From: a bacterium
GTDB lineage: Bacteria; 4484-113; JAFGCY01
Direction: 5' to 3'
Assembly (NCBI GenBank): GCA_020849855.1
Contig: JADZFO010000051.1
Location: forward strand, 1-64,000
DNA length: 64,000 bases
In this document: positions 6,441 through 14,752 of the stretch, piece after piece
How positions within the stretch are numbered: position 1 is the first letter of the stretch
How the letters are laid out: every line of letters starts with the position of its first letter
Position numbers and translations under genes: made by a program
Notes under the pieces: model-generated
What the model saw: the letters and a program-made list of their open reading frames with translations, nothing else
What the model was told of the DNA's origin: nothing
The model's database searches: none

Positions 6441-6824
6441 ATGCTGGGCCATGTGACGCATGTCACCGTATATGTCAACGACCAGGATGCGGCCCTGGAC
6501 TTCTACCGGGACAAGCTTGGCTTTGAGCTGGTCACAGATTCAGACATGCAGCCCGGCATGCGCTGGCTCACCGTGCGGCCTCCGGGTGGCCAGGCCCAGA
6601 TCGTGCTTTTCAAGGCCTTTGACGGACCGATGGGTAAGAAGGAGGCCGGCGGCTGGACTGGCATGGTGCTGCACTGCGAGAACCGCGATGCGGCGCACGC
6701 CGAGCTGCTGGCCCGGGGCGTGAAGATTGCCCAGGAGCCCCGCGACCTGCCCTGGGGCAGGGACTTCAGCTTTGAGGACCCCGACGGCAACATGTTTAAT
6801 GTGGTCGAACCTGTCCGGCACTAG
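6441..6824 (+). CDS. VOC-family (glyoxalase/bleomycin-resistance fold) protein
   Basis: A 127-residue protein of the vicinal oxygen chelate superfamily. It has the two beta-alpha-beta-beta-beta modules: HVTHVTVYVNDQDAALDFYRDKLGFEL, then GMVLHCENRDAAHAELLARGV and the terminal FSFEDPDGNMFNVVEP. The metal-ligand positions of VOC enzymes appear as His 4/7 in the first strand and Glu near the end (NVVEP). Substrate unknown. The ATG is chosen because AAGGAG stands 7 nt before it. It follows the ArsR-SRPBCC pair and may be partly controlled by the same regulator. Confidence 0.85.
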   Translation: MLGHVTHVTVYVNDQDAALDFYRDKLGFELVTDSDMQPGMRWLTVRPPGGQAQIVLFKAFDGPMGKKEAGGWTGMVLHCENRDAAHAELLARGVKIAQEPRDLPWGRDFSFEDPDGNMFNVVEPVRH

Positions 6825-6929
6825 GCATCGCAGACGCCGCGCAACAGTGCGCATGCCTGCAGTGCAGCATGGCGGTCCGGGGGCAGTTGCTAACATCACC
6901 TGCAGCAGCTACCGGAAGCGGAGGAGCTT

Positions 6930-7979
6930 ATGAGCGCTAAGGGAGCAGGAGCAAAGGCTGGTGAAGAGACCATCCAGCTTTACACGGTGAATGGCCGCAA
7001 GCCCTCGGCGAGGGTTCCACTGAAGCGCTATGAGGCCATGCGCACGGCTGTGCTCAAGGCTTTGCACCAGCGCAGCGATGGACTGAGCCTGACGGAGCTG
7101 ACCCACAGCGCGGCTCTGCACCTGCCGAAGTGGTGGAGCGATGAGAAGTGGGACGAAATGTGGCATACCGTCAGTGTGAAGCTGCATCTGGAGTACCTGG
7201 GCGAGCTGGAGCGTGTGCCGGGCACCAGCCCGCACAAAGTGCGTATCGTCGCCGGGGCGGCCAGCAAGAGCAGCAGCTCCGGGGCCGCGAAAGGCGCGGC
7301 TGCCGGCCGCAGCGCGAAAGCCGCCACTGCCAAGACAGCAGCTGAGCGGCTGGATGAGGACGAGGCCATCTCACGCGCCCCCAGGAGCGGCCGCAGCGCG
7401 GCCAGCCCCAAGGAAATGGCGGAGGCGATGGCGCGCAACCTGCCCCTGCGCACAGGCCGCAGCCTGGCCGAGTGGATTCAGACCATACGCAGCGCAGGGC
7501 TGAAGGACTGGCGCGAGGCGGAAGTCTGGCTGAAGAAGGAGCATGGCCTGAGCACCATGTATGCCTATATGGTGGCCGGCGCGGCTTTCAACACCGGCCG
7601 GGCGGACTATGGCGACTCGGAGGCCCTGCTCACCGCCCTGTACAGCGGGGAGCGCGAGAAGCTGCGGCCCGTGTATGAAAAGCTGCGCGAGCTGGGCCTG
7701 AAGCTGGGCAAGGATGTGCAGGAAGTGGTCTGCAAGACCTATACCAGCCTGCGCGGCCGCAGCCAGTTTGCGGTGCTGCAGCCGACAACCCGGACCCTGC
7801 TGGATCTGGCCCTGGCGCTGCCGCCGGACACGCAGGCGGCCGGCAGGCTGGAAGAGTGCCGCCCGATGGGCGGCGGGGAGCGCAACCGCCACCGCATCCG
7901 CCTGAGCAGTGTGAAGGACATTGATGCCGAAGTGAAGGGCTGGCTGAAGAAGGCCTATGAGTGGGACAGACAGCGCTGA
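6930..7979 (+). CDS. DUF6958-DUF4287-DUF5655 type fusion protein
   Basis: A 349-residue cytoplasmic protein with three recognisable parts. Residues about 14-108 (PLKRYEAMRTAVLKALHQRSDGL..., then WHTVSVKLHLEYLGELERVPG) look like a winged-helix-like DUF6958 domain. A low-complexity Ala/Ser/Gly/Lys linker spans about 110-165. Residues about 172-215 (TGRSLAEWIQTIRSAGL, then AEVWLKKEHGLSTMYAYMV) match DUF4287. Residues about 230-349 (YEKLRELGLKLGKDVQEVVCKTYTSL...QFAVLQPTTR, then RIRLSSVKDIDAEVKGWLKKAYE) match DUF5655. The last two are often fused in proteins of unknown function. The domain names are from memory and need a profile search. GGAGG stands 5 nt before the ATG. Confidence 0.75.
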   Translation: MSAKGAGAKAGEETIQLYTVNGRKPSARVPLKRYEAMRTAVLKALHQRSDGLSLTELTHSAALHLPKWWSDEKWDEMWHTVSVKLHLEYLGELERVPGTSPHKVRIVAGAASKSSSSGAAKGAAAGRSAKAATAKTAAERLDEDEAISRAPRSGRSAASPKEMAEAMARNLPLRTGRSLAEWIQTIRSAGLKDWREAEVWLKKEHGLSTMYAYMVAGAAFNTGRADYGDSEALLTALYSGEREKLRPVYEKLRELGLKLGKDVQEVVCKTYTSLRGRSQFAVLQPTTRTLLDLALALPPDTQAAGRLEECRPMGGGERNRHRIRLSSVKDIDAEVKGWLKKAYEWDRQR

Positions 7980-7998
7980 TACGCCGCCCTGAACTGGC

Positions 7999-8619
7999 CT
8001 AACCCAGGTGAGGATGCACAATGCCGATGCAGTTCGGACAGACCCTGTAGCTGTAGCGGGCTGAGGATGCTTCACTGCTCCAGGGTGCAGCGTCCTGCCA
8101 GACGCCTTCTGCGTCCTTCACGCGCATGCACTGGGGACACACGATTAGTAAGGGTCCGCCTTCCTTCCTTGCCGTCTGTGAGTGCGGAGCCTGCTGCATT
8201 CGCTCAAGGAGGATGAGGGCGCCGGAATAGGCGGCTGAAAACAGGCGGCGAACTTCCATTTTGAACCAGCGCTCATCATCGGCGCTGAATGAGGCATAGA
8301 CCTGACTGAAGCCGTGACTGCTGCCGGTCAGGACGTGCTGGAACAAGAGCTCTGTCCTTTTCGCGCTTTGCTCACCACCACCCGTAGTCTGGTGGCAGAT
8401 GGTGGAGTAACTGACCCCGTCACCGCAGTTGGATATCTCATTGAAGCTGTTTGCGCGGGCAAAGTCCTGCCACGCCTCATTCACAAAGCGCAGACTGCCG
8501 TCCTCATCCAGAATGGCCACATTGTGCGGCAGGTGAGCAGCGGCATCGGAGATCGCTTCAAAGGTGAACCCTTCAGCGTCACTCCAGCATTGCGCCAGAC
8601 TGTCGGCAATCTCACGCAT
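7999..8619 (-). CDS. PAS-like protein with C-terminal double CxxC motif (copy 1)
   Basis: A 206-residue soluble protein. The N-terminal half is PAS-like (AAHLPHNVAILDEDGSLRFVNEAWQDFARAN..., later ERWFKMEVRRLFS). The C-terminal end has two CxxC pairs (VCPQCMRVKDAEGVWQD and RVCPNC), which probably bind zinc. The same module, 'C-x-x-C-K-x-x-R-...-W-x-x-E-...-SHGxCxxC', closes many PAS sensor proteins and response regulators, with unknown role. This copy is the most divergent of three neighbours: it has lost the SHG preceding the second pair (here YRV). A Shine-Dalgarno-like GGAGAC lies about 9 nt before the ATG. It is probably co-transcribed with the next copy, 36 bp upstream. Confidence 0.7.
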   Translation of the reverse strand: MREIADSLAQCWSDAEGFTFEAISDAAAHLPHNVAILDEDGSLRFVNEAWQDFARANSFNEISNCGDGVSYSTICHQTTGGGEQSAKRTELLFQHVLTGSSHGFSQVYASFSADDERWFKMEVRRLFSAAYSGALILLERMQQAPHSQTARKEGGPLLIVCPQCMRVKDAEGVWQDAAPWSSEASSARYSYRVCPNCIGIVHPHLG

Positions 8620-8655
8620 CGGTCTCCGTCTCCACTTCGGCAGCTGTCTCTGCCT

Positions 8656-9306
8656 TCAGGCGACCTCATCCAGCAGATCAGGGTAGAGCTGCTCTGTGCA
8701 TGACAGGCAGATGCCATGAGACAGGTCTCTGCCGGAAAGGTCCATCTGACTCAGCTCCAGATCGCTCCAGCTGCCGTCAGGCCGGCGTACACGCTTGCAG
8801 GCCGCGCAGACACAGACCAGCTCGCCGTATTGTGCCTGTGGACCGCTTGTACAAAGCTGCGCGCTGACACGGTGGCGCAGCGTCTGGTTGTGATGGAAGA
8901 CAAGCGCATGGTTACAGCCGCCAAAGCGCAGCGCCAGCGCCTCCATGGCGAACCAGCGCTCAACGCCGGGACCGTGGCAGGCATAGTCGTGCTTGAATCC
9001 GCCGCTGCCGCGCCCAAGCAGCTCGCTGAGCTGCTCATAGACCCGCGCAGCTTCGCTGTCGCCCTGCCGGGCCGCGCGCCGGCACACTTCCAGGTAATTG
9101 GCGCCTGTTTCCACATCAGCGTCGTTCAGGGCACCATTGGCGGCGGCGAAGTTGCGCCAGGCACGGTTTACATAGAGGATCTCACCCGTCGGGCCGAGCA
9201 GCGCGGCATGTTGTGGCAGAACCTCCAGCAGGTGTTGAATGACCTCTGCTGTGGCATCGCCAGGCAGTGAACAGCCGACCGCAGCCTCAAAGCATGAATC
9301 AGACAT
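8656..9306 (-). CDS. PAS-like protein with C-terminal double CxxC motif (copy 2)
   Basis: A 216-residue paralogue of its two neighbours. PAS-like core at residues about 20-140 (LPQHAALLGPTGEILYVNRAWRNFAAANG, then YLEVCRRAA and PGVERWFAMEALALRF). The C-terminal putative zinc module is C-A-A-C-K-R-V-R-R-P-D-G-S-W, then DLSHGICLSCTEQLYPDLL. No output domain such as a kinase, GGDEF or HTH is present, so it may act through a partner. GAGG precedes the ATG by 8 nt. An AT-rich stretch upstream (9325-9375) is likely the promoter of this and the following copy. Confidence 0.7.
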   Translation of the reverse strand: MSDSCFEAAVGCSLPGDATAEVIQHLLEVLPQHAALLGPTGEILYVNRAWRNFAAANGALNDADVETGANYLEVCRRAARQGDSEAARVYEQLSELLGRGSGGFKHDYACHGPGVERWFAMEALALRFGGCNHALVFHHNQTLRHRVSAQLCTSGPQAQYGELVCVCAACKRVRRPDGSWSDLELSQMDLSGRDLSHGICLSCTEQLYPDLLDEVA

Positions 9307-9432
9307 ACCATCTACCTCAAGCTCAGTTTAGCACAATTCGGATAATATTTACTTGTTTTATTACTATGTGTTCTTCTCAGAATCTTGTCGCGGAAGTACG
9401 GCAAATTGTCACGGATTGGCAGCAGGATGAGC

Positions 9433-10068
9433 TCACTCCGCGATATCCGGGTAGAGCTCCTCAGTGCAGGACAGGCAGAGCCCATGACTGAATCTCTCGC
9501 GGTACTTCTGGTTCACGAAGTCCTCGATGTCCTGCCAGCCGTCTCCGGCCTGCCTGATACGTTTGCACTGGCTGCATATTGTGCGCCTCTCTGGATGCTC
9601 ATGCAGCCTGCCTTCGGCCTCAAGACGCAGGCGCGCCCGGTGTTCAGCGGTAGAGAGACTGTGGCTGACCATTGCGCCCTGGAAGCCGCCGGTCAGAATC
9701 GGGCTGGCGCAGAGGCTGAACCAGCGCTCGATCCCGGGAGCGTCGCAGGAGTACTCGTAAAAGAAACTCACAGTCTCGGCATGCAGAACCTGCGTCAGCC
9801 CTTCGAGCACACGGGCCGCGTCTTCAACTCCAGCCTCAGCGGCACGCTTGCATTCCTCAATGTAGCTGCAGCCGGTGCCGCTGCGCCGCAGATCACGCGC
9901 ACCGTTGTTCAGCCCAAAACTGCGCCAGGCCTTATTGGTGGCCAGAATCAGGCCACCGCGATTCAGGACAGCAACATGCTGCGGCAAGGGATCGATTAGT
10001 GCCTTGATCAGGCTGAGCTGCGGCAGAGAGTCGGGCTGATCTTCCCTGATCAGAACTGGAGGCATCAC
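9433..10068 (-). CDS. PAS-like protein with C-terminal double CxxC motif (copy 3)
   Basis: A 211-residue member of the trio. PAS-like region LPQHVAVLNRGGLILATNKAWRSFGLNNG, then CSYIEECKRAA and PGIERWFSLCASPIL, with the tail ICSQCKRIRQAGDGWQDIE ... FSHGLCLSCTEELYPDIAE. The central cysteine of the PAS part (SYIEECKRA) is conserved in copy 2 (NYLEVCRRA) and in position also in copy 1 (STICHQT), so a ligand or redox role is possible. The start is GTG at 10068 or the adjoining ATG at 10065. A TTAGCA / TAAAGT pair 18 bp apart ends 7 nt before the GTG, fitting the leaderless pattern seen elsewhere. Confidence 0.7.
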   Translation of the reverse strand: MMPPVLIREDQPDSLPQLSLIKALIDPLPQHVAVLNRGGLILATNKAWRSFGLNNGARDLRRSGTGCSYIEECKRAAEAGVEDAARVLEGLTQVLHAETVSFFYEYSCDAPGIERWFSLCASPILTGGFQGAMVSHSLSTAEHRARLRLEAEGRLHEHPERRTICSQCKRIRQAGDGWQDIEDFVNQKYRERFSHGLCLSCTEELYPDIAE

Positions 10069-10206
10069 AATATCTACTTTAGCCGAAAACAGAACGGATT
10101 GCTAACTATTATTCAGATGGCTTTCGACTCACAATGCTGTTAACCTGTTTCGAGGACTTTGGATGTCCCGGTGCGGCGGACGCGCGCCTGGCAGGCCCGC
10201 GTCAGA

Positions 10207-11220
10207 CTACCTGGAGCCGGAGCAGCAGGTCCGGATCCACTTTGCTGTTTCCCAGAGCTGCGGCATATGCCCCTCTGGTGTAAGAAGTGAATGGTCTGCG
10301 TGCGGATACACCTTACTGACAAAACGTGGGTTGTCTGCACGTGCTGCGGCTTGCTGCAATGCATTTTCGCTTTCACCGACAGGAACCAGGTTGTCATTCT
10401 CGCCCCAAACCGCGCGAACAGGCACCTTTACAAGTGCCAGTTTATCGGCCGGGTTAAAGTCCAGCTTGCTGCCGTACCAGCTCCACCAATAGTCGTCGCG
10501 GGCGAGCGTTCCGGATATGTCGGCTCTCCAAGCTTCACCCTGACTTTGTTCAAGCAGAGCCGAGTACTCCTCCCAGCCCCGGCCTGACCTGGCCACATCG
10601 TGCATCAGGCGCTGGAGGCCCAGCCTGCGTTCCAGGTCTTCCCCCGTCAGCCCGGCCGCGAGACTGGCGGTCTGAGTCTGGAACAGGTTCTGCTGGGAAA
10701 AGCTCACACCTGGCGTTGACTGCATGACCAGAAAACTCACGTCCGGGCTTTCACTGGCTGCCCAAACCGCGACGGCACCACCCTCGCTGCATCCCCACAG
10801 GCCAATGCGTGCGGGGTCTATACCCGGATGCAGCTTCATGGCTGCGATCGCCGCCAGAGCGTCATCAGTCAGGGAGCGGAAGGGGCTGCTGCGCCAATCG
10901 CCGCCTGAAGCGCCGCAGCCGCGTTTGTCATACAGCAGCACGGCAACCCCGCTGATGGTCAGTGCGCGCACAAGGTAGCTGTAGTAGCGGTTGTCCCGGC
11001 CATCGTCCCCGGAGCCGTGCAGAATGACCACCACAGGGTGCCGGCCGCCAAACCTTGGAAGTGTCAGCGTTGCGCCAAGACTGATGTCACCGCTTTGGAT
11101 CTGCAGCTCTTCCTGACGAGGGTTGAGCAAGGCCAGGGCCAGGAGGGGCAGCGCCGCCAGGACCAGCAGGAAGGCATAAAGAAACCTCAGGCCGTTCCTT
11201 TTGCTCCGCTTCTTCACCAT
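10207..11220 (-). CDS. Membrane-anchored alpha/beta hydrolase
   Basis: A 337-residue protein with a basic N terminus and one membrane segment (FLYAFLLVLAALPLLALALL, residues about 13-32), so the catalytic part is likely periplasmic. The alpha/beta hydrolase features are HGSGDDGRDN (oxyanion region), the nucleophile elbow G-C-S-E-G-G, the acid VWGENDNLVP and the base YPHADHSLLTPEGH. This fits the serine aminopeptidase/esterase-like families; the substrate is unknown. TAGAAT ends 7 nt before the ATG with no Shine-Dalgarno sequence, predicting a leaderless mRNA. Confidence 0.85.
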   Translation of the reverse strand: MVKKRSKRNGLRFLYAFLLVLAALPLLALALLNPRQEELQIQSGDISLGATLTLPRFGGRHPVVVILHGSGDDGRDNRYYSYLVRALTISGVAVLLYDKRGCGASGGDWRSSPFRSLTDDALAAIAAMKLHPGIDPARIGLWGCSEGGAVAVWAASESPDVSFLVMQSTPGVSFSQQNLFQTQTASLAAGLTGEDLERRLGLQRLMHDVARSGRGWEEYSALLEQSQGEAWRADISGTLARDDYWWSWYGSKLDFNPADKLALVKVPVRAVWGENDNLVPVGESENALQQAAARADNPRFVSKVYPHADHSLLTPEGHMPQLWETAKWIRTCCSGSR

Positions 11221-11227
11221 GCAGATG

Positions 11228-11233
11228 ATTCTA
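11228..11233 (-). promoter_or_regulatory. -10 hexamer of the alpha/beta hydrolase gene
   Basis: TAGAAT on the minus strand ends 7 nt before the ATG at 11220. Confidence 0.55.
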
Positions 11234-11294
11234 AATCAGACAGCTGCCAAAGACCAGCGGGATGCCATGAACCTTGTCCATCGGGGAAAACACA

Positions 11295-11330
11295 AAGGCC
11301 GCAGCCCGTCAATCCCGGGTCTGCGGCCTT
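11295..11330 (-). terminator. Rho-independent terminator after the HerA-like gene
   Basis: AAGGCCGCAG and CTGCGGCCTT form a perfect 10-bp stem with a 16-base loop region. On the minus strand the stem is followed by TTTGTGTTTT. It closes the bL25 - nuclease-like - herA operon. The plus-strand flank (GTTGTTT) is T-rich too. Confidence 0.75.
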
Positions 11331-11366
11331 GTTGTTTCACCTCAGGCAGCGCTGCGCTGCTTCCGC

Positions 11367-13133
11367 CTAAAGGTCGCGGCGGAAGGCGAAGGCGCTGACG
11401 GTATCGCGCTCGCGGACGATGTCCTCTTCCTCGAACTGGTCACCAGGTACGCAGGAGGGGAAGGGGAACTTGCAGAAGACCGGCTGGACGAACTTGGCGT
11501 GCTTGAGCAGGAAGGTTCCGCGCGGCACGGTTGTCAGACGGTTGCGCATATCCGGGTCGAGCCACTTGTAGTTGTCGGTCATCAGCTCCGCCGCACCGGT
11601 GCGGCCATAGATGATCGTCGAGCTGTTGTCCACGACCTGGCGCTCGATCTGGCTCATGAACTGCTCCACGCCGAAGAGGGACACGCCGATCGATCGTCCG
11701 CGGGCGCAGATTTCCACCAGGGACTGCTTGATCGGGGCGCGGACGGTGGGGTCCGCCGGGCAGAATTTGTTCAGCTCGTCGATGAAGAACACGACGGAGT
11801 CAAAGTCGCGCTGCATGTTCTTGTCCATCAGCATGCGGTAGACGCGGGTCAGGATCTTGTTAAAGACCATCGCCTGGCCGCGGTCGTTGATCGCCTGCAG
11901 GTCGATGACGAAGATCGAGCCGTTGTAGAGGTCCTGCAGCGGGATGTCCACCGGGTCGACACCGCCGGTACAAATCATGCCGTCGTAAAGGCCGCCCAGC
12001 GCGTCGAGATTCTTGGCGGTCTTGTAGAAGTCGTTCTTGTCGTGGCCGCGCCAGTGGGTGATGTGGGCCTGGGATACAACGCGGCGCTCTTCGTTCAGCC
12101 AGGCGACCAGCTGGTCATAGGATGTGATCGGCTGGCGGGAGATCTGGTCCTTGATGTCGACGTAGACAGCTTCCACCGCCTCGTCCCAAGTCTCGTTGTC
12201 GAAGAGGGTCGGGATGTCGTCGACGATCTCGCCGAGCTCCCAGATGAAGTGCTCGACCTTACCGTCGCGGCGGAAGGACTTGGTGTGGCCGTCGAAGCGG
12301 CGGTCGTAGGGCGCGAAGACTCGCACGTTCTCAAAGGGCGCAAGCTCAATGCCCAGCACGTCATACATGCGGCGGCAGCGCTCGACATAGTGGTCGCCGG
12401 CCTTGGTTTCATAGACCGGGTTGGGCTTGTCGAGGTATAGAAGGTCCTTACCCTTAACGTTGAAGAAGACCGCCGCCACCTTGCGCTTCTCGCTCTTGAC
12501 CAGCTTGTCCAGGATGCCCTTGAGCAGGAACTCGACCAGGCTGGTCTTGGTGGCCAGACCGGAGATACCGCTCATGTTCATGTGGCTGCCTTCAGGGCCG
12601 ATCAGGAACTCGTCGTCCAGGAAGATCGGCACGAAAGAGCCGTCGCCGTTCTCCATGACGCCCACCGGCACGCCGCGGGTCTTGGCATAGTCCATGCCGA
12701 GGCCCCAGGACACGCCGTCCGGGGAGGCGTAATACACCACCGCGCGGCCGATCGGCTTGATGCGGTCGTGGGTAGCGCGGATCACGTTGACCTTGGCGAT
12801 AACGATCTCCGCCAGGTCAGAGGGCGGGTTGACCGTCGGGTCGCCGAAGTCGTGGCTGATGAAGTCAGACAGGAAGGACTCGATGTCCATGATGTTACGC
12901 AGCTCGACCACGGTGCCAAAGGTGACGTGGCCGTCTTCCGTAACCGCGGCGACGATGTTACCCAACTCCAGGGTATCCACGCCGGCCGAGAGCCAGAAGT
13001 TGAAGTACTGCGCCGTGTTGGGCAGGTCCTTGGTGGAGGCGGCCTTGCCGACCGCGCCATACTCCGTGTTCACGTACTGCGGGTACTTGCATTCCGTGAT
13101 CAGGTTCACACCAGCGCCGTTCATCTTGTCCAT
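11367..13133 (-). CDS. HerA-like (DUF87) P-loop ATPase
   Basis: A 588-residue hexameric-translocase-type ATPase of the HerA/FtsK superfamily. An N-terminal beta-barrel-like (HAS-barrel) region covers residues about 50-170. The variant Walker A motif GISGLATKTS spans residues 189-198. Walker B is VVFFIDEL with D452/E453. A C-terminal R-G-T-F-L-L-K-H-A-K segment resembles the arginine/sensor region. The Walker A form GLATKT rather than GSGKS is shared by a bacterial HerA subgroup that I recall from Cyanobacteria, Chloroflexota and Deinococcota. HerA proteins work with the nuclease NurA in DNA end resection. Here the upstream co-transcribed gene, 52 bp away, is the candidate partner. GGAGG lies 5 nt before the ATG. 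Confidence 0.85.
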   Translation of the reverse strand: MDKMNGAGVNLITECKYPQYVNTEYGAVGKAASTKDLPNTAQYFNFWLSAGVDTLELGNIVAAVTEDGHVTFGTVVELRNIMDIESFLSDFISHDFGDPTVNPPSDLAEIVIAKVNVIRATHDRIKPIGRAVVYYASPDGVSWGLGMDYAKTRGVPVGVMENGDGSFVPIFLDDEFLIGPEGSHMNMSGISGLATKTSLVEFLLKGILDKLVKSEKRKVAAVFFNVKGKDLLYLDKPNPVYETKAGDHYVERCRRMYDVLGIELAPFENVRVFAPYDRRFDGHTKSFRRDGKVEHFIWELGEIVDDIPTLFDNETWDEAVEAVYVDIKDQISRQPITSYDQLVAWLNEERRVVSQAHITHWRGHDKNDFYKTAKNLDALGGLYDGMICTGGVDPVDIPLQDLYNGSIFVIDLQAINDRGQAMVFNKILTRVYRMLMDKNMQRDFDSVVFFIDELNKFCPADPTVRAPIKQSLVEICARGRSIGVSLFGVEQFMSQIERQVVDNSSTIIYGRTGAAELMTDNYKWLDPDMRNRLTTVPRGTFLLKHAKFVQPVFCKFPFPSCVPGDQFEEEDIVRERDTVSAFAFRRDL

Positions 13134-13185
13134 CTATGCCTCCGCGGCCACCGGGGAATCTCCCTGCGGCCCAGTTTCCATGCAG

Positions 13186-14256
13186 CTATTCGCGCCCGAA
13201 GTAGGAGCGCACGGTTTCACGCGTGGGGACCAGGCTGTCCAGGTAGTCCCGGCACAGCTTGAGCGGGAAGATCAGCTTGTCCCAGTTGTCTTCAGGGTAG
13301 GTCACCGGCAGGCGCTCATCGACAACGCGCTGGGAGAACTGGTTGGCGCGCTCAATGGCCTGCTGATCGTTTTCAGCCAGGATCAGACAGGAAAGCAGGC
13401 CGAACTCGGGATCGGCCTTTGACGAGCCGCGCAGGCGGACGAACCACATGTACTTGGTCATGGGGTCATCGCCGACTGTGCTGGAAACGCGCATCAGCGC
13501 CCCGCGGTGGTAAGCCGGCACCTGCAGCTGGGCTTCCAGCAGTTCGCTGTTCTGCCAGGGCAGGTAAACGCGCTGATCCAGGGCGATGAAGTTCTGGCTG
13601 AGGTACTTGTTGGGGACATCGACGACCGAGCCGTGGGCGGTCAGGACATCGTTGGCGTTCGAGCCCTCAGCCTTGAGCCAGCGCAGGTAGATCCTGGCGC
13701 GCAGCTCCATAGCCATTTCCTGGGCCTTCTTGACCGCACTGATGCGCAGCTGGGTGTACTCCGGCCGGTCGCCGGCGCTGTCCACCAGGCGCAGGCTGCT
13801 GTCGGACTGGAAGCTCTCGATCAGCTTCTGGTCCGGCACGAAGCCAAAGGGCAGCAGCACGGTGTTGCGCAGTTCCGGCTCACCCCAGACCTTGAACTTG
13901 CGTCCGCGGCGCTCCAGCAGCACGGCTCCGGTGATGGAGTAGTGGATCGGAACCTCAACGCCTTTATGGAAGAAGTGGCCGATCAGCTGGGTGCGCTGCA
14001 GCACGCGGGCAAAGTGCACCAGGTGCATGCCGGGCTGCTGACCCGTGCGGCGGAAATCGATCTCGGGGGCCTGCTTCTCCACCGTCTCCAGCTTGAAGTT
14101 CTGGAAGCCTTCTCGAATACGGAAGGCTTCTTCTTCAATGTGCGCTGCCGGGCTGGTTTTGCCCTTGAGGGCGGTCAGCAGGTCGAAGATGCGCTGCAGG
14201 TGGCTGCGCGATTGCTCGGTATGAACGTCTGCATGCAGCACCGGCAGTTGGTCCAT
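13186..14256 (-). CDS. Probable HerA partner protein, NurA-like candidate
   Basis: A 356-residue soluble protein that I cannot place by motif with certainty. It sits directly upstream of the HerA-like gene and 1 bp downstream of bL25, so the three are one operon. Features seen: acidic residues at LRLVDSAGDRPEY, the long helix ISAVKKAQEMAMELRARIYLRW, then NFIALDQRVYLPWQ, and a conserved-looking C terminus (LPVTYPEDNWDKLIFPLKLCRDYLDSLVP). In many bacteria the gene beside herA encodes NurA, a 5'-3' nuclease with an RNase H-like fold and a catalytic Asp near the N terminus. I do not see the usual N-terminal D-G-S motif, so the NurA call rests on context. Confidence 0.5.
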   Translation of the reverse strand: MDQLPVLHADVHTEQSRSHLQRIFDLLTALKGKTSPAAHIEEEAFRIREGFQNFKLETVEKQAPEIDFRRTGQQPGMHLVHFARVLQRTQLIGHFFHKGVEVPIHYSITGAVLLERRGRKFKVWGEPELRNTVLLPFGFVPDQKLIESFQSDSSLRLVDSAGDRPEYTQLRISAVKKAQEMAMELRARIYLRWLKAEGSNANDVLTAHGSVVDVPNKYLSQNFIALDQRVYLPWQNSELLEAQLQVPAYHRGALMRVSSTVGDDPMTKYMWFVRLRGSSKADPEFGLLSCLILAENDQQAIERANQFSQRVVDERLPVTYPEDNWDKLIFPLKLCRDYLDSLVPTRETVRSYFGRE

Positions 14257-14257
14257 T

Positions 14258-14560
14258 CTAGCCCGCCTTCTCGTTCAGCACGATGAAATCGACATGCAGG
14301 AAGCCCTTGCGGATCGGCTCACGGCGCACTTCGCCGATGCGAACCGGGTAGACCTTGCCGCCGATGCTGAGGGTGTAGTCCGCCTTGCGGCCATTGTCCT
14401 TCATCACACGCTGCGAGCTGTGCATGTCGAGGTGGACGTGGATGTTCTCCTTCAGCCCGCCGCCGTAAACGACGGCCGGAAGACGCCCGGACTCACGCAG
14501 GTGCTTGCAGCTCTGCTTGCCGAACTCGCTGCGCGGCTCGGCGATCAACTCGATTGCCAT
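14258..14560 (-). CDS. rplY: Large ribosomal subunit protein bL25
   Basis: A 100-residue protein of the bL25/Ctc family, which binds the 5S rRNA loop E. Typical elements are AEPRSEFGKQSCKHLRESGRLPAVVYGGG, then HVHLD, VYPVRIGEVRREPIRKGFLHVDFI. It is the short, single-domain form (like E. coli RplY) without the C-terminal TL5/Ctc extension. The frame is open up to 14596, but the ATG at 14560 is chosen because TGGAGGA lies 8 nt before it and the protein then begins with the conserved MAIELIAEPR. It heads the operon with the NurA-like and HerA-like genes. Confidence 0.9.
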   Translation of the reverse strand: MAIELIAEPRSEFGKQSCKHLRESGRLPAVVYGGGLKENIHVHLDMHSSQRVMKDNGRKADYTLSIGGKVYPVRIGEVRREPIRKGFLHVDFIVLNEKAG

Positions 14561-14710
14561 CAGAAAATCCTCCAGATGCGCCCCAGGCGCGCTCAATACG
14601 CGCCGCAGCCAGCCCGGCCTGCGCTGGCCTTAGTGGACTGGCGCGCAGAAACGGCCGAGCCGATCTGCGCTGGAATATCAAAGGATAAGCCTTGGGGGGC
14701 TTAAAGTCAA

Positions 14711-14740
14711 GGCGGGGACAGGCTTCTGCCCGCCCCCGCC
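14711..14740 (-). terminator. Hairpin after the dockerin-type lipoprotein gene
   Basis: GGCGGGG (14711-14717) pairs with CCCCGCC (14734-14740), with a further GGC/GCC pair inside. On the minus strand it follows the stop codon at 14753 by 12 nt and is followed by TTGACTTTAA, a weak T-rich tail. Probable terminator. Confidence 0.5.
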
Positions 14741-14752
14741 CTGCTTTTGAAG

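Noticed and set aside
11274..12440. 388-codon frame antisense to the HerA-like gene
   Set aside because: Shadow frame created by G+C-rich codon bias; it is rich in V, D, A and L without motifs, while the opposite strand has clear Walker motifs.
11367..14256. HerA-based anti-phage defence system
   Set aside because: Known defence types pair HerA with Sir2 or DUF4297 effectors; neither is present and the operon begins with a ribosomal protein gene.
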